Below, in pieces: positions 52,293-62,668 of a stretch of DNA of 64,000 nucleotides. Positions within the stretch are counted from its first letter, which is position 1, and the number at the start of each line of letters is the position of its first letter. A model generated the notes under the pieces. It was not told where the DNA came from. It saw nothing but the letters and a program-made list of their open reading frames with translations, and ran no database searches. The DNA comes from Nitratiruptor tergarcus DSM 16512 (GTDB lineage: Bacteria; Campylobacterota; Campylobacteria; Campylobacterales; Nitratiruptoraceae), in contig NZ_AP026671.1 of NCBI RefSeq assembly GCF_027946175.1, positions 372,001-436,000 of the forward strand, written 5' to 3'. A program made the position numbers and the translations under genes.

Positions 52293-53067
52293 GTAAAAGC
52301 TCCTTCATTTGTGAAACTGCTTGCTCAAAACCAACCCAGATACTTCTTGCGATAATGCTTTGGCCTATGTTAAGTTCTACGATTTGTGGAATTTGAGCTA
52401 TACGGATGACATTTTGGTAATTAAGTCCATGCCCTGCAGCAACGAGAAGGCCTGCCTTTGAGGCATAAATAGCTGAGTTTTCTAGATCTCCTATCGCTTT
52501 TGCAAGTCTTTCTTGAAGTTCAGAGCGAGGGAGTTCAAGATTTTTAATGGAATGGGGGGTAGAGCGAAGATTACTGTAAAGCATTGCATATATATTTGCA
52601 TATTCTCCCGTGTGAAGTTCTACCATATCTGCACCTGTATCGGCACATGCAGCAATTATCTCAAAATCGGGATCGATAAAGAGTGATACATCTATTTCAT
52701 GATTTTTCAACTTTTCTACTACTTGGAGGATTTTATCAAAATTACTTATGACATCAAGCCCCCCTTCAGTTGTAACCTCTTCGCGTTTTTCAGGAACAAG
52801 TGTTGCACGGTGAGGTTTTAAGGCGCAGACAATCTCGATAATCTCTTCGTCGATACTGCATTCCATATTGAGAGGCAAAGGAGAAAGCTGTGCAATTTTT
52901 TTTGCGTCATTGTCATTAATATGGCGTCTATCTTCACGCAGATGAATTGTTATTTGATCTGCGCCTGCTCTTTTCGCAACTCCCAAAGCCTCTATGGGGT
53001 CGGGATCATTGATGCGTCTTGCTTCTCGTAGCACTGCGATATGATCGATATTGACTCCTAGTTTCAT
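52270..53067 (-). CDS. pdxJ: Pyridoxine 5'-phosphate synthase
   Basis: The 265-residue TIM barrel has [16 protein letters not shown] at the start, the [14 protein letters not shown] block, the catalytic glutamate in the LPLNMECSI region, VTLHTGEYA-like [11 protein letters not shown], and [15 protein letters not shown]. It condenses the pdxA product with deoxyxylulose phosphate. Its ATG overlaps the tgt stop by four bases. Confidence 0.98.
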   Translation of the reverse strand: MKLGVNIDHIAVLREARRINDPDPIEALGVAKRAGADQITIHLREDRRHINDNDAKKIAQLSPLPLNMECSIDEEIIEIVCALKPHRATLVPEKREEVTTEGGLDVISNFDKILQVVEKLKNHEIDVSLFIDPDFEIIAACADTGADMVELHTGEYANIYAMLYSNLRSTPHSIKNLELPRSELQERLAKAIGDLENSAIYASKAGLLVAAGHGLNYQNVIRIAQIPQIVELNIGQSIIARSIWVGFEQAVSQMKELLRETRNCN

Positions 53068-54185
53068 TGGCTTCTCCTTGCATAAAAATCTTTTTTAAAT
53101 GTAGCATAATCTCCTTGAATTATGGCTTCTCTTGCATCTTTGGTAAGTTGCAAATAGTAGTGAAGATTGTGAATGGAAGCAAGACGGTAATATGTTAACT
53201 CTTTAGCGCGAAAGAGGTGATTGAGATAGCCTCTAGAGTAGTTTTGGCAAGTATAGCATGAGCAGTTTTCATCAATTGGGCGATGATCTTTTTTAAAGCG
53301 TGCTGCTTTGATATTGAGTCTGCCAAAAGTAGTAAAGATCGTACCATTGCGTGCATTTCTCGTTGGCATAACACAATCAAACATATCTATACCTCGATCA
53401 ATAGCTTCAACTATATCTTCTGGTGTTCCTACGCCCATGAGATAGCGAGGTTTATTGGCTGGCATAAACTGTGTTGTCCAGGCCACTGTATCGTACATTG
53501 CTTGGCTCTCTTCTCCTACACTAAGACCCCCAATGGCAAATCCATCAAAATCGAGTGCTGTAAGCTCTTGTGCACTTTGGCGGCGAAAAGCAGGATCTAC
53601 ACCTCCCTGTATGATTGCAAAGATATTTTGCGTTCTTCCAATACCTCGCTCTTGCATCTTTTTGTGGTAGGTAATGGATGCTTTTGCCCATTTTGTTGTT
53701 CGTACTACAGAGAGTTTGAGACGCTCTTTTGTAGCTGGCAAAGCTATAAGATCATCGAGGATCATCATAATATCACTACCAAGGTTATATTGAATATCGA
53801 GAACCTTTTGGGGGGTAAAGAAGTGGCGTGAGCCATCAATATGGCTTTGAAACTCTATTCCTTCATCATTTGCTTTGCTTATATCACTCAAACTAAATGC
53901 TTGGAACCCTCCGCTATCAGTGAGGAAGCTGCGATTATACTTCGTAAAACCGTGGAGTCCTCCAAACTCTTTGACTATTTCATCTCCCGGACGTAAATAG
54001 AGATGGTAAGTATTTGCAAGAATTATGTGTGTATCAAGTAGATCTATGAGATCTCTTGTATCGAGGGCTTTTACGCTTGCAGCGGTTCCCACAGGCATAA
54101 ATACAGGGGTTTTTATGGTAGAATGATATGTTTTAATTGTAGTGGCACGTGCGTTTCCACACGTTGCATCGAGCGTAAATTCCAC
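53064..54185 (-). CDS. tgt: tRNA-guanine transglycosylase
   Basis: The 373-residue enzyme exchanges guanine-34 for preQ1 in tRNAs for Asn, Asp, His and Tyr. [13 protein letters not shown] contains the general-base aspartate, IGGLSVGEE and [13 protein letters not shown] are family blocks, [17 protein letters not shown] contains the nucleophile aspartate region, and [18 protein letters not shown] gives the zinc ligands. The gene starts 22 bases from the divergent COG3400 gene, the same pairing I recall in Campylobacter. Confidence 0.98.
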   Translation of the reverse strand: MEFTLDATCGNARATTIKTYHSTIKTPVFMPVGTAASVKALDTRDLIDLLDTHIILANTYHLYLRPGDEIVKEFGGLHGFTKYNRSFLTDSGGFQAFSLSDISKANDEGIEFQSHIDGSRHFFTPQKVLDIQYNLGSDIMMILDDLIALPATKERLKLSVVRTTKWAKASITYHKKMQERGIGRTQNIFAIIQGGVDPAFRRQSAQELTALDFDGFAIGGLSVGEESQAMYDTVAWTTQFMPANKPRYLMGVGTPEDIVEAIDRGIDMFDCVMPTRNARNGTIFTTFGRLNIKAARFKKDHRPIDENCSCYTCQNYSRGYLNHLFRAKELTYYRLASIHNLHYYLQLTKDAREAIIQGDYATFKKDFYARRSQ

Positions 54186-54207
54186 AAATATCCTTTAAAG
54201 GCAATAT

Positions 54208-55614
54208 GTGCAAGTTGATGTTTTGATTTTGGCTGACGGTATTGTAGCAAAACACCTCTTACAAAGAATTGTCAAAAACTATGTAACAACCAATAGATAT
54301 CATGTTGTCTATATGGATGATAGTATAAAACCAGATATAGATAATGAAAATTTTCTCTTTTATAAATTGGATCCAACCTCTTTTGTAAAACTTTCACAAC
54401 TTTTTAAAAGAAGATTCACAGAAGTTGTTATAGTCCTTGCAAATAAGATTGATACTCTTGCATCATTTGAGAATGTACGTAAACTCGATCCCAATGTTAC
54501 AACAGTCATATTAGATAGATGGGATTTGCAGATTGAAGGGAAGAATTTTATCAGGCTTGATGCCAATGAGATTCTTGCAAATAGAGTTGTAGATCACTTG
54601 CCAAATGTTCCAGTCATTGCCCAAAATGTAGGTTTGGGTGAAGGTGAAATAATGGAGGTGTTGGTTCCATTTGGCAGTGCTTATGTCTATCGCCATGTGG
54701 GATCTATAGAGCAAAAAAATTGGAAAATTGCAGCAATTTATCGCAATAACAAACTCATACTCCCAACACCTGATCTTATGATCTATCCAAACGATCTTTT
54801 GCTGCTTATTGGCGAGCCATCAGTTTTGAAAGAGGTCTTCAAATCGATAAAGAGAGAAGTGGGGCAGTTTCCTATGCCGTTTGGTCTCAACTCCTATCTC
54901 TTTATCGATATGGAGGCACTGAGTACAAAAAGTCTGCGTCACATGGTGCTTGGAGCAATTTATGTCCATAAACGTTTTAAAGATAAAAAACTTATTATTC
55001 GTATCATTAACCCAAATGATTTGGAGTTTTTGGATTTTATACGCAAGTATGATAGTGAAGATGTAGAAGTAATCATAGATTATTATGGTAAAGAGATTTT
55101 TACACTTATGAAAAAAGATATAAAATCGTTTAGAGTTGGGCTCTTTATCACGCATGCTTTTTTATTTGAAAAGAGTAATTTTAGAAAGTTTCTCTACACA
55201 CTCTCTATTCCTGTTTTGGCTCTATCTGATAAGTCGATGGATAATCTTAAAGAGGTGGGACTCATTCTTAGCAAAAACTCAAATGTAGAAAAAATTTCAT
55301 CAATCGTTTTTGATATTGCGATACAGCTCAAACTCTCTTTGAAACTCTTTCAATACAGCGAAGAAGAGAAAAATGAAAAAGTGATAGAGCATTTTGAAAA
55401 TCTCGCTACTATTTTTTCTAAGCCAATAATTATTAAAAAGAGTAAAACAAATCCTATACGAGAAATTATCCAAAACGAAAATAATATTTTAATGGTCTAT
55501 CCATTTAGTAAAAAAGTAGCTGATGCTAAAATATGGAATATATTTTGTACCGATCCCGAAGCTCTTTTTTATAGACTCAATCAGTATCCTCAAATTTTTA
55601 TTCCAACCTCATAA
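54208..55614 (+). CDS. COG3400 protein with TrkA-like (RCK) domains
   Basis: The 468-residue protein begins with a degenerate Rossmann-like RCK_N domain (VDVLILADGIVAKHLLQRI, VVIVLANKIDTLASFENVR) and a TrkA_C-like domain (VIAQNVGLGEGEIMEVLVPFGSAYVYRHVGSIEQ ... LILPTPDLMIYPNDLLLLIGEP). An unassigned C-terminal half follows. TrkA-type domains regulate potassium channels and transporters by binding nucleotides; no channel is encoded nearby except MscS two genes downstream. The start is GTG, six bases after AAAGG. The glycine-rich loop of true NAD-binding RCK domains is incomplete. Confidence 0.82.
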   Translation: MQVDVLILADGIVAKHLLQRIVKNYVTTNRYHVVYMDDSIKPDIDNENFLFYKLDPTSFVKLSQLFKRRFTEVVIVLANKIDTLASFENVRKLDPNVTTVILDRWDLQIEGKNFIRLDANEILANRVVDHLPNVPVIAQNVGLGEGEIMEVLVPFGSAYVYRHVGSIEQKNWKIAAIYRNNKLILPTPDLMIYPNDLLLLIGEPSVLKEVFKSIKREVGQFPMPFGLNSYLFIDMEALSTKSLRHMVLGAIYVHKRFKDKKLIIRIINPNDLEFLDFIRKYDSEDVEVIIDYYGKEIFTLMKKDIKSFRVGLFITHAFLFEKSNFRKFLYTLSIPVLALSDKSMDNLKEVGLILSKNSNVEKISSIVFDIAIQLKLSLKLFQYSEEEKNEKVIEHFENLATIFSKPIIIKKSKTNPIREIIQNENNILMVYPFSKKVADAKIWNIFCTDPEALFYRLNQYPQIFIPTS

Positions 55615-55634
55615 AACTCTTAACAACTTTTCTC

Positions 55635-55640
55635 TATAAT
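55635..55640 (+). promoter_or_regulatory. -10 box upstream of aroB
   Basis: TATAAT occurs 24 bases before the aroB ATG in the 49-base gap following the COG3400 gene, with GAGG as ribosome site. It would let the aroB-to-mogA gene run be transcribed independently. Confidence 0.55.
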
Positions 55641-55663
55641 TAAAGAAAAAGTTGAGGTATTGC

Positions 55664-56713
55664 ATGCAAGTAGATATTTCATTGAAAAAGATAGAAGATA
55701 GAAGTTATACCATTTTTATTGAGCCTATTGAAAAGATTAGAAATCTCTCAAAAGCAGTAATAGTAACCAATCCAAAAGTTGCGGGACTCCATTTGGGCTA
55801 TCTGCTTCCAAAAATTGAAGCAAGCGAGCTCTATATTGTAACGCTGCCAGATGGCGAAGATTACAAAAATGAGCAGGCGTTAAACTATCTACTTGAGAGA
55901 CTTTTTGATCATAAAATTGATAGAAAATCGACGCTTATCGCTTTTGGTGGGGGTGTTATAGGAGATATGACAGGATTTGCTGCTGCGATATATCAAAGGG
56001 GAATCGATTTTATACAGATCCCTACCACATTACTTAGCCAAGTAGATGCAAGTGTTGGTGGGAAAACAGGTATTAATAACCGTTTTGGTAAAAATCTAAT
56101 AGGAGCGTTTCATCAACCAAAAGCAGTCTATATAGATACACATTTTCTTACTACCCTTCCTCAAAGAGAGTTTGCAGCAGGTGTTGCAGAAATTGTAAAG
56201 ATGGCGGTGGTTTTTGATAAAGAGTTTTTTGCTTGGTTAGAAGAGCACGATTTGTATGAGGAAGAGCATCTCAAATATGCAATTAAGCGATCTGTAGAGC
56301 TCAAAGCTGCAATTGTTGCTAAAGATGAGCGAGAAGGGGGTATGCGAGCAAGCCTCAATTATGGTCATACATTTGCACACGTTATTGAGAATGAGACAAA
56401 TTATAAACGATTTTTACATGGTGAAGCGGTTGCAATTGGGATGGTGATGGCTAATGAGCTTGCAAAACTAATGGATCTCATGAGTCAAGAAGATGCTCAA
56501 AGAGTTAAAACTCTTCTTGAAAAATATAACCTTCCTACATGCTATGAAATCAAAGATGTTGATAGTTTTTATGAGCACTTTTTTCTTGATAAAAAGACGC
56601 AAGCAGACAAAATCAAGTTTGTTTTGCCAAGAGGAGTTGGAGACTTTGTGATAACAGACAGCGTACCAAAAGAGAGAGTTTTTGAGGCACTTAAAAGGTT
56701 TACTCGATGCTAA
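55664..56713 (+). CDS. aroB: 3-dehydroquinate synthase
   Basis: The 349-residue enzyme makes 3-dehydroquinate from DAHP. LPDGEDYKN and AFGGGVIGDMTGFAAAIYQRGIDFIQIPTTLLSQVDASVGGKTGIN form the NAD-binding and active-site blocks, with zinc ligands later in AAGVAEIVKMAV, LNYGHTFAHVIE and FLHGEAVAIGM. ATG at 55664 follows GAGGTATTGC; an ATG four codons upstream lies too close to the site. The end overlaps mscS by seven bases. Confidence 0.98.
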   Translation: MQVDISLKKIEDRSYTIFIEPIEKIRNLSKAVIVTNPKVAGLHLGYLLPKIEASELYIVTLPDGEDYKNEQALNYLLERLFDHKIDRKSTLIAFGGGVIGDMTGFAAAIYQRGIDFIQIPTTLLSQVDASVGGKTGINNRFGKNLIGAFHQPKAVYIDTHFLTTLPQREFAAGVAEIVKMAVVFDKEFFAWLEEHDLYEEEHLKYAIKRSVELKAAIVAKDEREGGMRASLNYGHTFAHVIENETNYKRFLHGEAVAIGMVMANELAKLMDLMSQEDAQRVKTLLEKYNLPTCYEIKDVDSFYEHFFLDKKTQADKIKFVLPRGVGDFVITDSVPKERVFEALKRFTRC

Positions 56714-58320
56714 AGTATCTTTTACTATTTCTTTTGCAAGTGCACCTTCTCTTTGCTGGGCAGAGTGTTAAACATGAGACAAATACTACGCTACAAAATG
56801 AGCAAGTAAATCAACAAGAAATAGCAGATTATGAGCAGAAACTAAAAAATCTCAAAAGTGAATTTAAAGAAAATATATGGATTAAAAAATATGAGAACTA
56901 TAAAACGTACTTCAAAATAAAAAAACAACTAGATGTAGTAGAAAAACAGCTCAAAAGAGCAAAAAGATATAGAAAGAAAGAACTTATAAAAGAGCTACAG
57001 AGTAAAAAAGAGACGTTGCAAAATCAGTTAGAGCTTCTGAAGGAGTATCAAGAATCCCCTTTTTTGGAACTTCTCAAACCCCAAGAGATCCCAAAAGCTC
57101 CTGTCATAAAAAATCCCTTCAATTTGATAACAGCATTTTCATATATCAAGCAGCTTAATAGTTCAAAGGAGTATTACAAGCAAAAGCTCAAAGACATGGA
57201 GGCTGCGTTAGAGCTTTTAATAAAAAAATATGAGATTATTGCAAAACTTGCCGAGCTTACTAAAAATCAAAAATATATAAATGAAAAAAAGGAGCTACAA
57301 AAAGAGATTGCTGATTTTCAAGATTCTTTGCATATAGCAAAAGAGACACTTTCGGTTTATACAAGAAAAATTGAGGAAAATATTCTTAAAATTACTGAGG
57401 AGATTAAACTCCAAACAGAAAAAGCAGCATATATAGCTGCAATCATTATTGGTCTTTTACTTCTAAGTCTCATACTCAAATGGATAATTGCACGCTATAT
57501 TCAAGATAATCAGCGTGCATATATGGCAAATAAGATTATCAATTTTAATCTAGCGATTCTTATAATCTTAATTTTACTCTTTGCTTACATAGAAAATGTG
57601 AACTATCTTGTAACCATTTTAGGTTTTGCTTCAGCTGGTATCGCGATTGCAATGAAAGATATGTTTATGAGTCTTCTTGGATGGATGGTTATAGTTTTAG
57701 GAGGCTCTATTCATGTAGGAGATCGCATTAAAGTGACAAAAGAGGGAAGAGATTTTGTTGGTGATGTAATTGATATTTCTTTACTTCGAATTACAATATT
57801 AGAAGATGTGACACTTACAAGTTATCTTCATAATATTCGTTCAGGTAGAATTATTTTTATTCCTAACAACTATGTATTTACAGATTTAATTGCTAACTAT
57901 ACACATATGGGACTTAAAACTGTATGGGATAATATTAATTTTAATATCACTTTTGATTCAAATCATAAGAAAGCAGCCCATATCGCCAAAGAAGTTGCAA
58001 GAAAATATGCTAAAGGATATACAGATATAGCAAGAAAACAGCTTAATAAACTTCGCAGTACCTATCATCTCAAAAATACAAATGTTGATGTGAGAGTCTA
58101 TACCTTTGCGGAGGAGTATGGGATACGCGTGAGTCTATGGTATATGACAAACTCTTATGCTACATTGACTCTGCGTAGTACCATCTCAGCTGAGATTATT
58201 GATACCTATCTTAAAGAGCCTGACATTATCCTTACATATCCTGCACAAAAAGTTCTCTTGACAAAAGAGGATTTTAGTGCTAAAACCCTTCCAAAAAATA
58301 TAAAAGAGGAAGAGGTGTGA
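56707..58320 (+). CDS. MscS-family mechanosensitive channel with periplasmic coiled coil
   Basis: A signal peptide (YLLLFLLQVHLLFA|GQ) is followed by a long charged, coiled-coil region (residues ~25-235) rich in Lys and Glu. Two or three membrane helices come next (IAAIIIGLLLLSLILKWII, FNLAILIILILLFAYI), then the pore helix and MscS beta domain: GFASAGIAIAMKDMFMSLLGWMVIVLGGSIHVGDRIKV. The extended N-terminus makes it an MscK-like or YnaI-like member. It probably releases solutes during osmotic downshift. It is between aroB and mtaB, overlapping both. Confidence 0.94.
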   Translation: MLKYLLLFLLQVHLLFAGQSVKHETNTTLQNEQVNQQEIADYEQKLKNLKSEFKENIWIKKYENYKTYFKIKKQLDVVEKQLKRAKRYRKKELIKELQSKKETLQNQLELLKEYQESPFLELLKPQEIPKAPVIKNPFNLITAFSYIKQLNSSKEYYKQKLKDMEAALELLIKKYEIIAKLAELTKNQKYINEKKELQKEIADFQDSLHIAKETLSVYTRKIEENILKITEEIKLQTEKAAYIAAIIIGLLLLSLILKWIIARYIQDNQRAYMANKIINFNLAILIILILLFAYIENVNYLVTILGFASAGIAIAMKDMFMSLLGWMVIVLGGSIHVGDRIKVTKEGRDFVGDVIDISLLRITILEDVTLTSYLHNIRSGRIIFIPNNYVFTDLIANYTHMGLKTVWDNINFNITFDSNHKKAAHIAKEVARKYAKGYTDIARKQLNKLRSTYHLKNTNVDVRVYTFAEEYGIRVSLWYMTNSYATLTLRSTISAEIIDTYLKEPDIILTYPAQKVLLTKEDFSAKTLPKNIKEEEV

Positions 58321-59549
58321 AAGTCTACTTTAAGACATTTGGATGTAGGACGAATCTCTTTGATACGCAAGTAATGATGAGCTCACTAAGAGATTTTACA
58401 CTCACGCAAAATGAAGAGGATGCTGATATTGTTGTTGTGAACTCTTGCACTGTGACAAATGGAGCTGATGGGAGTGTGAGAAACTATATCAATCGGCTCA
58501 ATCGTAGTGGCAAAAAGATCTATCTTACAGGATGTGGAGCTTTTACAAAAGGCGAAGATCTTTTTAAAACAAAAAAAGTAATTGGTGTCTTTGGACATTC
58601 AGAAAAGACAAAGATAAATGAGCTACTCAAAAAAGAGCACTTCTTTGTGCTCGGTGATTTAGAAAGCGTTGATAAAGCAATTGTCAGTGAATTTGTAGGA
58701 AAGAGCAGGGCATTTATCAAAATTCAAGAGGGGTGTGATTTTCGCTGTAGCTACTGTATTATTCCTTATGTAAGAGGAAATGCAAGAAGCATGGATGAAG
58801 AGCTTATCCTAGAGCAGATAAGACTCTTGGCAGCCAACGGATTTGGTGAATTTATCTTTACAGGTACCAATGTTGGGAGTTATGGTAAAGATAGTGGCAG
58901 TTCTTTAGCAAAACTTTTAAAGAGAGTCTCTCTCATTCGAGGTGTACGTAGAGTAAGAGTTGGTTCTATTGAGCCAGTACAGATTGATGAGGAGTTTAAA
59001 GAGATTTTAGATGAGCCATGGATGGCCAAACATCTCCATATCGCTTTGCAGCATACGAGTGATAGGATGTTAGAGTTCATGAATCGACGCAATCGCGTAG
59101 CAGAGGATTTGCCACTCTTTGAAGAGATAGCATCACACGGGTATGCAATTGGAACAGATTTTATTGTAGGGCATCCTGGGGAGAGTGAAGAGATTTTCAA
59201 AGAAGCTGTGGAAAATATAAAAAAGTTTCCTCTTACTCATATACACCTCTTTACCTACTCTAAGCGCGATGGTACTCCTGCAGCTACTATGAAAGAGCCG
59301 GTGAGAGGAGATGTTGCTAAGGGACGGTATAAAGTTATTAAAGAGATTATTGAGGAGAAAAATAGAGATTTTCGTATGAAAAAATTGCCACTGCAAGTGC
59401 TCATAGAGAGTAAAAAGGGTGATTACTATTTTGGACATGATCAATTTTTTAATCCAGTTTTTGTCCAAAGTGAGCTTGATTTAGAGGGAAACTGGATAGA
59501 GTTGTATGATTATGAAGTCAAAAAAGAGGGGAATTTTGCAAAATTTTAG
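58317..59549 (+). CDS. mtaB: tRNA t6A37 methylthiotransferase MtaB-like
   Basis: The 410-residue radical SAM enzyme has the UPF0004 domain cysteines (FGCRTNLFD, VVNSCTVTNGA, LTGCGAF) binding one cluster, the radical SAM motif CDFRCSYCIIPYVRG for the other, and a MiaB-like layout with GSIEPVQI and GTDFIVGHPGE. The RTN rather than QxN after the first cysteine favours the MtaB over the MiaB subfamily. It adds a methylthio group to t6A at position 37. The start is GTG, overlapping the mscS stop. The C-terminal TRAM domain is short. Confidence 0.9.
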   Translation: MKVYFKTFGCRTNLFDTQVMMSSLRDFTLTQNEEDADIVVVNSCTVTNGADGSVRNYINRLNRSGKKIYLTGCGAFTKGEDLFKTKKVIGVFGHSEKTKINELLKKEHFFVLGDLESVDKAIVSEFVGKSRAFIKIQEGCDFRCSYCIIPYVRGNARSMDEELILEQIRLLAANGFGEFIFTGTNVGSYGKDSGSSLAKLLKRVSLIRGVRRVRVGSIEPVQIDEEFKEILDEPWMAKHLHIALQHTSDRMLEFMNRRNRVAEDLPLFEEIASHGYAIGTDFIVGHPGESEEIFKEAVENIKKFPLTHIHLFTYSKRDGTPAATMKEPVRGDVAKGRYKVIKEIIEEKNRDFRMKKLPLQVLIESKKGDYYFGHDQFFNPVFVQSELDLEGNWIELYDYEVKKEGNFAKF

Positions 59550-61197
59550 AAAAAAATTGTTCATAACACTCTTTTCTTTTTTTATTCTACTCCTTTTACT
59601 CGCTCTATTTGTTTATAAGTATGAAAGAGCATCTACTATCGATTATGCAACATACAAGACCCTTTTACAAAATAAGATGATCGATGAAGCAAAGGTAGGT
59701 GATCGCTATGTCTATATTAAAAGCGGGGGGAGTGAATTTAAACTACCAAAAGAGGCAGTAGATCTTAAAGAGCTTTATAAGATTGCTCCTGTACGAAGTG
59801 AGGATGTTGATTCACAAACGCTCATTGATATTTTTATGCTCGTAATTCTTGGGTTTTTTATTGGATTTATAATCTTTTACTTGCGACGTCAACAGCGTGA
59901 GCCAATTCCTCTCAAGCATGAGATTCAAATTGCGCCAATGGAGCAGCCCGAAGAGTTTAAATCAAAAATAGTACCACAAGTGAGCGATGTAACTTTTAAC
60001 GATGTTGCGGGTATTGATGAGGTCAAAGAGGAGCTTGAAGAGATTATCGATTTTTTGAAAAATCCACAAAAGTATCTCGATTTTGGTGTGCGGATGCCAA
60101 AAGGTGTCTTGCTTGTAGGCCCTCCTGGAGTGGGGAAGACGCTCATAGCAAAAGCTGTTGCAGGTGAAGCTAGTGTGCCATTTTTTTATCAAAGTGGAAG
60201 TGCTTTTGTACAGATTTATGTAGGAATGGGAGCAAAGAGGGTACGAGAGCTTTTTAAAAAAGCAAAAGAGATGGCACCTAGTATCATCTTTATCGATGAG
60301 ATTGATGCAGTGGGAAAAGCACGAGGAGGACTGCGCAACGATGAGCGTGAAGCAACGCTTAATCAACTCCTTACTGAGATGGATGGATTTGAGGGTGCAG
60401 AAGGGGTTATAGTTATTGGGGCTACAAATAAGATTGAAGTGCTCGATGAAGCCCTCTTGCGCCCTGGACGATTTGATAGGCGTATTTTTGTATCGTTGCC
60501 GAATAAGGAGGAGAGAAAAAAGATTTTAGATATCTATTTACAAAAGATTCCTCACAGTGTCGATGTAGAGATTTTAGCACATATGAGTGTGGGATTTAGC
60601 GGTGCTGCCCTTGCAAGTTTTGTCAATGAAGCTGCTTTGCATGCGCTACGAAAAGGAAAAAAGATTGTTGAGCTTGAAGATTTTGAAGCAGTAAAAGAGA
60701 AAGTACTTTTTGGTAAAAAGAAGGTGCTAGCTTATAGTGAGAAAGAAAAAGAGATCCAAAGCATCTATCAAGCAGCAAAAGCGCTAGCAGCCTACTGGTA
60801 TGGGATAGAGTTTGACAAGCTCTCTTTAATAGGCGGATATATCAAAGAGATAGACAAAGAGATCTTATCTAAAAGTGAATATCTTGCAAAAATTAAAGTC
60901 TATTTAGCTGGGTATGCTGCACTGCAAGTTATATATGATGAGGAGTTTTCTAATAGTGCAGGAGATCTCAAAAGTGCAAAATCTTTAGCTGAAGAGATGG
61001 TTACTGTGTATGGTATGGGCGAGCATCTCTATGCAGATATAAATGAAGCAGTTAAAATTATTGAGAGTGCATTGGGTGAACTCAAAGAGTATATACAAAA
61101 TCACAAAAAACTGCTTTTAACACTTGCGCAATATCTACGAAGCAATGAAGCGATAAGCAAAGAGGATATTCAAAGACTAAGCAATGAAATACTTTAG
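59536..61197 (+). CDS. FtsH-like AAA protein lacking the protease zinc motif
   Basis: The protein has FtsH architecture: a membrane helix at the N-terminus, a short periplasmic part, a second helix ([20 protein letters not shown]), and a full AAA module (Walker A GPPGVGKT, Walker [13 protein letters not shown], second region of homology [15 protein letters not shown]). Where FtsH has HEAGH, this protein reads [11 protein letters not shown], so neither zinc histidine nor the catalytic glutamate is present. It should unfold or remodel membrane proteins without cutting them. I recall a similar paralogue beside mtaB in Helicobacter. TTG at 59536 after GAGGGG is the likely start; an ATG at 59512 is the alternative. 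Confidence 0.88.
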   Translation: MQNFRKKLFITLFSFFILLLLLALFVYKYERASTIDYATYKTLLQNKMIDEAKVGDRYVYIKSGGSEFKLPKEAVDLKELYKIAPVRSEDVDSQTLIDIFMLVILGFFIGFIIFYLRRQQREPIPLKHEIQIAPMEQPEEFKSKIVPQVSDVTFNDVAGIDEVKEELEEIIDFLKNPQKYLDFGVRMPKGVLLVGPPGVGKTLIAKAVAGEASVPFFYQSGSAFVQIYVGMGAKRVRELFKKAKEMAPSIIFIDEIDAVGKARGGLRNDEREATLNQLLTEMDGFEGAEGVIVIGATNKIEVLDEALLRPGRFDRRIFVSLPNKEERKKILDIYLQKIPHSVDVEILAHMSVGFSGAALASFVNEAALHALRKGKKIVELEDFEAVKEKVLFGKKKVLAYSEKEKEIQSIYQAAKALAAYWYGIEFDKLSLIGGYIKEIDKEILSKSEYLAKIKVYLAGYAALQVIYDEEFSNSAGDLKSAKSLAEEMVTVYGMGEHLYADINEAVKIIESALGELKEYIQNHKKLLLTLAQYLRSNEAISKEDIQRLSNEIL

Positions 61198-61702
61198 TGG
61201 CTTTGGATTTAAAAACGAAAAAGTGCTCTTCTTGTCATATTTACAAAGAGGAGATTTTGTTGTAGCTGGTTTTAGCAAAGGTGCACAAAAAGCTGTGCAA
61301 GAAGCTCTAACAATGATAGAGCAGGGTAAGAGAGTTGATACTTTGCAACTGCTCTCTCCGGCATTTTTTAATTATCTTCCAAAAGAGCAAAAGCATAAAG
61401 AGATACTAACTTTTGTGAAAAATAAAGATGCATATCTGCACTTTTTTTACAAAAAAGCTCTCTATCCAGCAAAAGTAGACATCGAAAAGTTTACAACTGA
61501 ACCAAGTTTGGGTGAGCTTAAAGAACTTCTTTTCTATGAATGGAAAGAAGAGGATTTGCAATTATTGCAAGAAAATGGAGTAACAATTGAAGTCTATCTT
61601 GGTGCTAAAGATAAGATTGTAAATGCTGACAAAGCTAAAGAGTTTTTCACTCCATTTGCACAAGTATATCTCATCAATAATGCAGGGCATCTTCTTCGAT
61701 GA
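61184..61702 (+). CDS. bioV: BioV-like pimeloyl-ACP methyl ester esterase
   Basis: The 172-residue protein is a shortened alpha/beta hydrolase. The nucleophile is in VVAGFSKGAQKA, an aspartate sits in YLGAKDKIVNAD, and the final INNAGHLLR carries the histidine. The usual oxyanion strand region is reduced ([13 protein letters not shown]). This matches BioV of Helicobacter, which frees pimeloyl-ACP for biotin synthesis. Other bio genes are not in the window. It overlaps the ftsH-like gene by 14 bases and the vanZ-like gene by four. Moderate length identity is from memory only. Confidence 0.82.
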   Translation: MKYFSGFGFKNEKVLFLSYLQRGDFVVAGFSKGAQKAVQEALTMIEQGKRVDTLQLLSPAFFNYLPKEQKHKEILTFVKNKDAYLHFFYKKALYPAKVDIEKFTTEPSLGELKELLFYEWKEEDLQLLQENGVTIEVYLGAKDKIVNADKAKEFFTPFAQVYLINNAGHLLR

Positions 61703-62142
61703 AAATTTTTAAAATACTCTTTTTTTGCTGTTTGCTTCTCTTTTTACTTCTATCTATTACTCCTCATGCGCAAAGCAGCTATGCAATTCATACGCAGCAT
61801 TTGCAAAAAGAGGTGCTTTTCGTTGAGCATTTTGCATATATGGGAGAGAATATATTAGGTGCCTACAGTGACAAATATCGCCATATTCTAGCTTTTTTGC
61901 TTCTTGGTATACTTTTTGATTTGAGCTACTTTTTCACTGTGTATAAAAAAATAGCATTTCTTATTTCTTATGGGATCTTTATAGAATTCGTACAAGTTTT
62001 TGTACCATATAGAGAAGGGGATCTCTTTGATATAATTATCAACACATCAGCTATACTTTTTTACTTTTTTATAACAAGAGTACTCTTGAAAAACTATTTT
62101 CATAAATGGTACATGGAGTATCAAAGGAGCATAAGTGGATAA
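61699..62142 (+). CDS. VanZ-like membrane protein
   Basis: The 147-residue protein has four membrane helices, with a conserved D-KYRHILAFLLLGILFDLSY segment (usual form DKxxHfxaf), IEFVQVFVPYREGDLFDIIINTSA (usual form ExxQxxxpxRxxDxxDxxaN) and a basic C-terminus. These are hallmarks of VanZ-family proteins, which confer teicoplanin tolerance in enterococci but have no known role elsewhere. It is inserted between bioV and mogA with overlaps at both ends. Confidence 0.87.
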   Translation: MKIFKILFFCCLLLFLLLSITPHAQSSYAIHTQHLQKEVLFVEHFAYMGENILGAYSDKYRHILAFLLLGILFDLSYFFTVYKKIAFLISYGIFIEFVQVFVPYREGDLFDIIINTSAILFYFFITRVLLKNYFHKWYMEYQRSISG

Positions 62143-62668
62143 GATAAAAATTGGTGTTGTAACAGCAAGTGATAGAGCAAGTGCAGGTATTTATGAAGAT
62201 ATTAGTGGCAAAGCAATTATGGATACGATGCAAGAGTATCTTAAAAACGATTTTGAAATTGTTTATCGTTGTATTCCTGATGAATTGGAGGAGATTAAAA
62301 AGGCTTTGAGAGAGCTGTGCGATGAAGAGGAGTGTGCTTTAGTAGTAACTACCGGAGGAACAGGTCCCGCACCAAGAGATGTAACTCCAGAAGCTACGGA
62401 AGCTGTATGTGAAAAGATATTGCCTGGCTTTGGTGAACAGATGCGAGCTGTGAGTTTGCAGTATGTACCTACAGCGATTCTTTCACGCCAGACTGCAGGT
62501 ATTAGGGGAAAGAGTCTTATCATAAATCTTCCTGGAAAACCAAAAAGTATTCGAGAGTGTCTTGATGCAGTCTTTCCAGCTGTTCCATACTGTATCGATC
62601 TTATTGGTGGTCCATATATTGAGACAAATGAGGATGTAATAAAAGCTTTTAGACCAAAGAGTAAATGA
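62135..62668 (+). CDS. mogA: Molybdopterin adenylyltransferase (MogA/MoaB family)
   Basis: The 177-residue protein has IGVVTASDRASAGIYEDISG at the N-terminus, VVTTGGTGPAPRDVTPEAT (the GGTG motif that binds the molybdopterin), and LIINLPGKPKSIRECLDAVFPAVPYCIDLIGG. It activates molybdopterin with AMP before metal insertion. Molybdenum enzymes such as nitrate reductase or formate dehydrogenase are typical of this kind of organism but are not in the window. Confidence 0.95.
   Translation: MDKIKIGVVTASDRASAGIYEDISGKAIMDTMQEYLKNDFEIVYRCIPDELEEIKKALRELCDEEECALVVTTGGTGPAPRDVTPEATEAVCEKILPGFGEQMRAVSLQYVPTAILSRQTAGIRGKSLIINLPGKPKSIRECLDAVFPAVPYCIDLIGGPYIETNEDVIKAFRPKSK

Noticed and set aside
53283-53831. 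Plus-strand frame of 182 codons
   Set aside because: It lies wholly inside tgt on the opposite strand, is cysteine-rich in a random manner and lacks a ribosome site.
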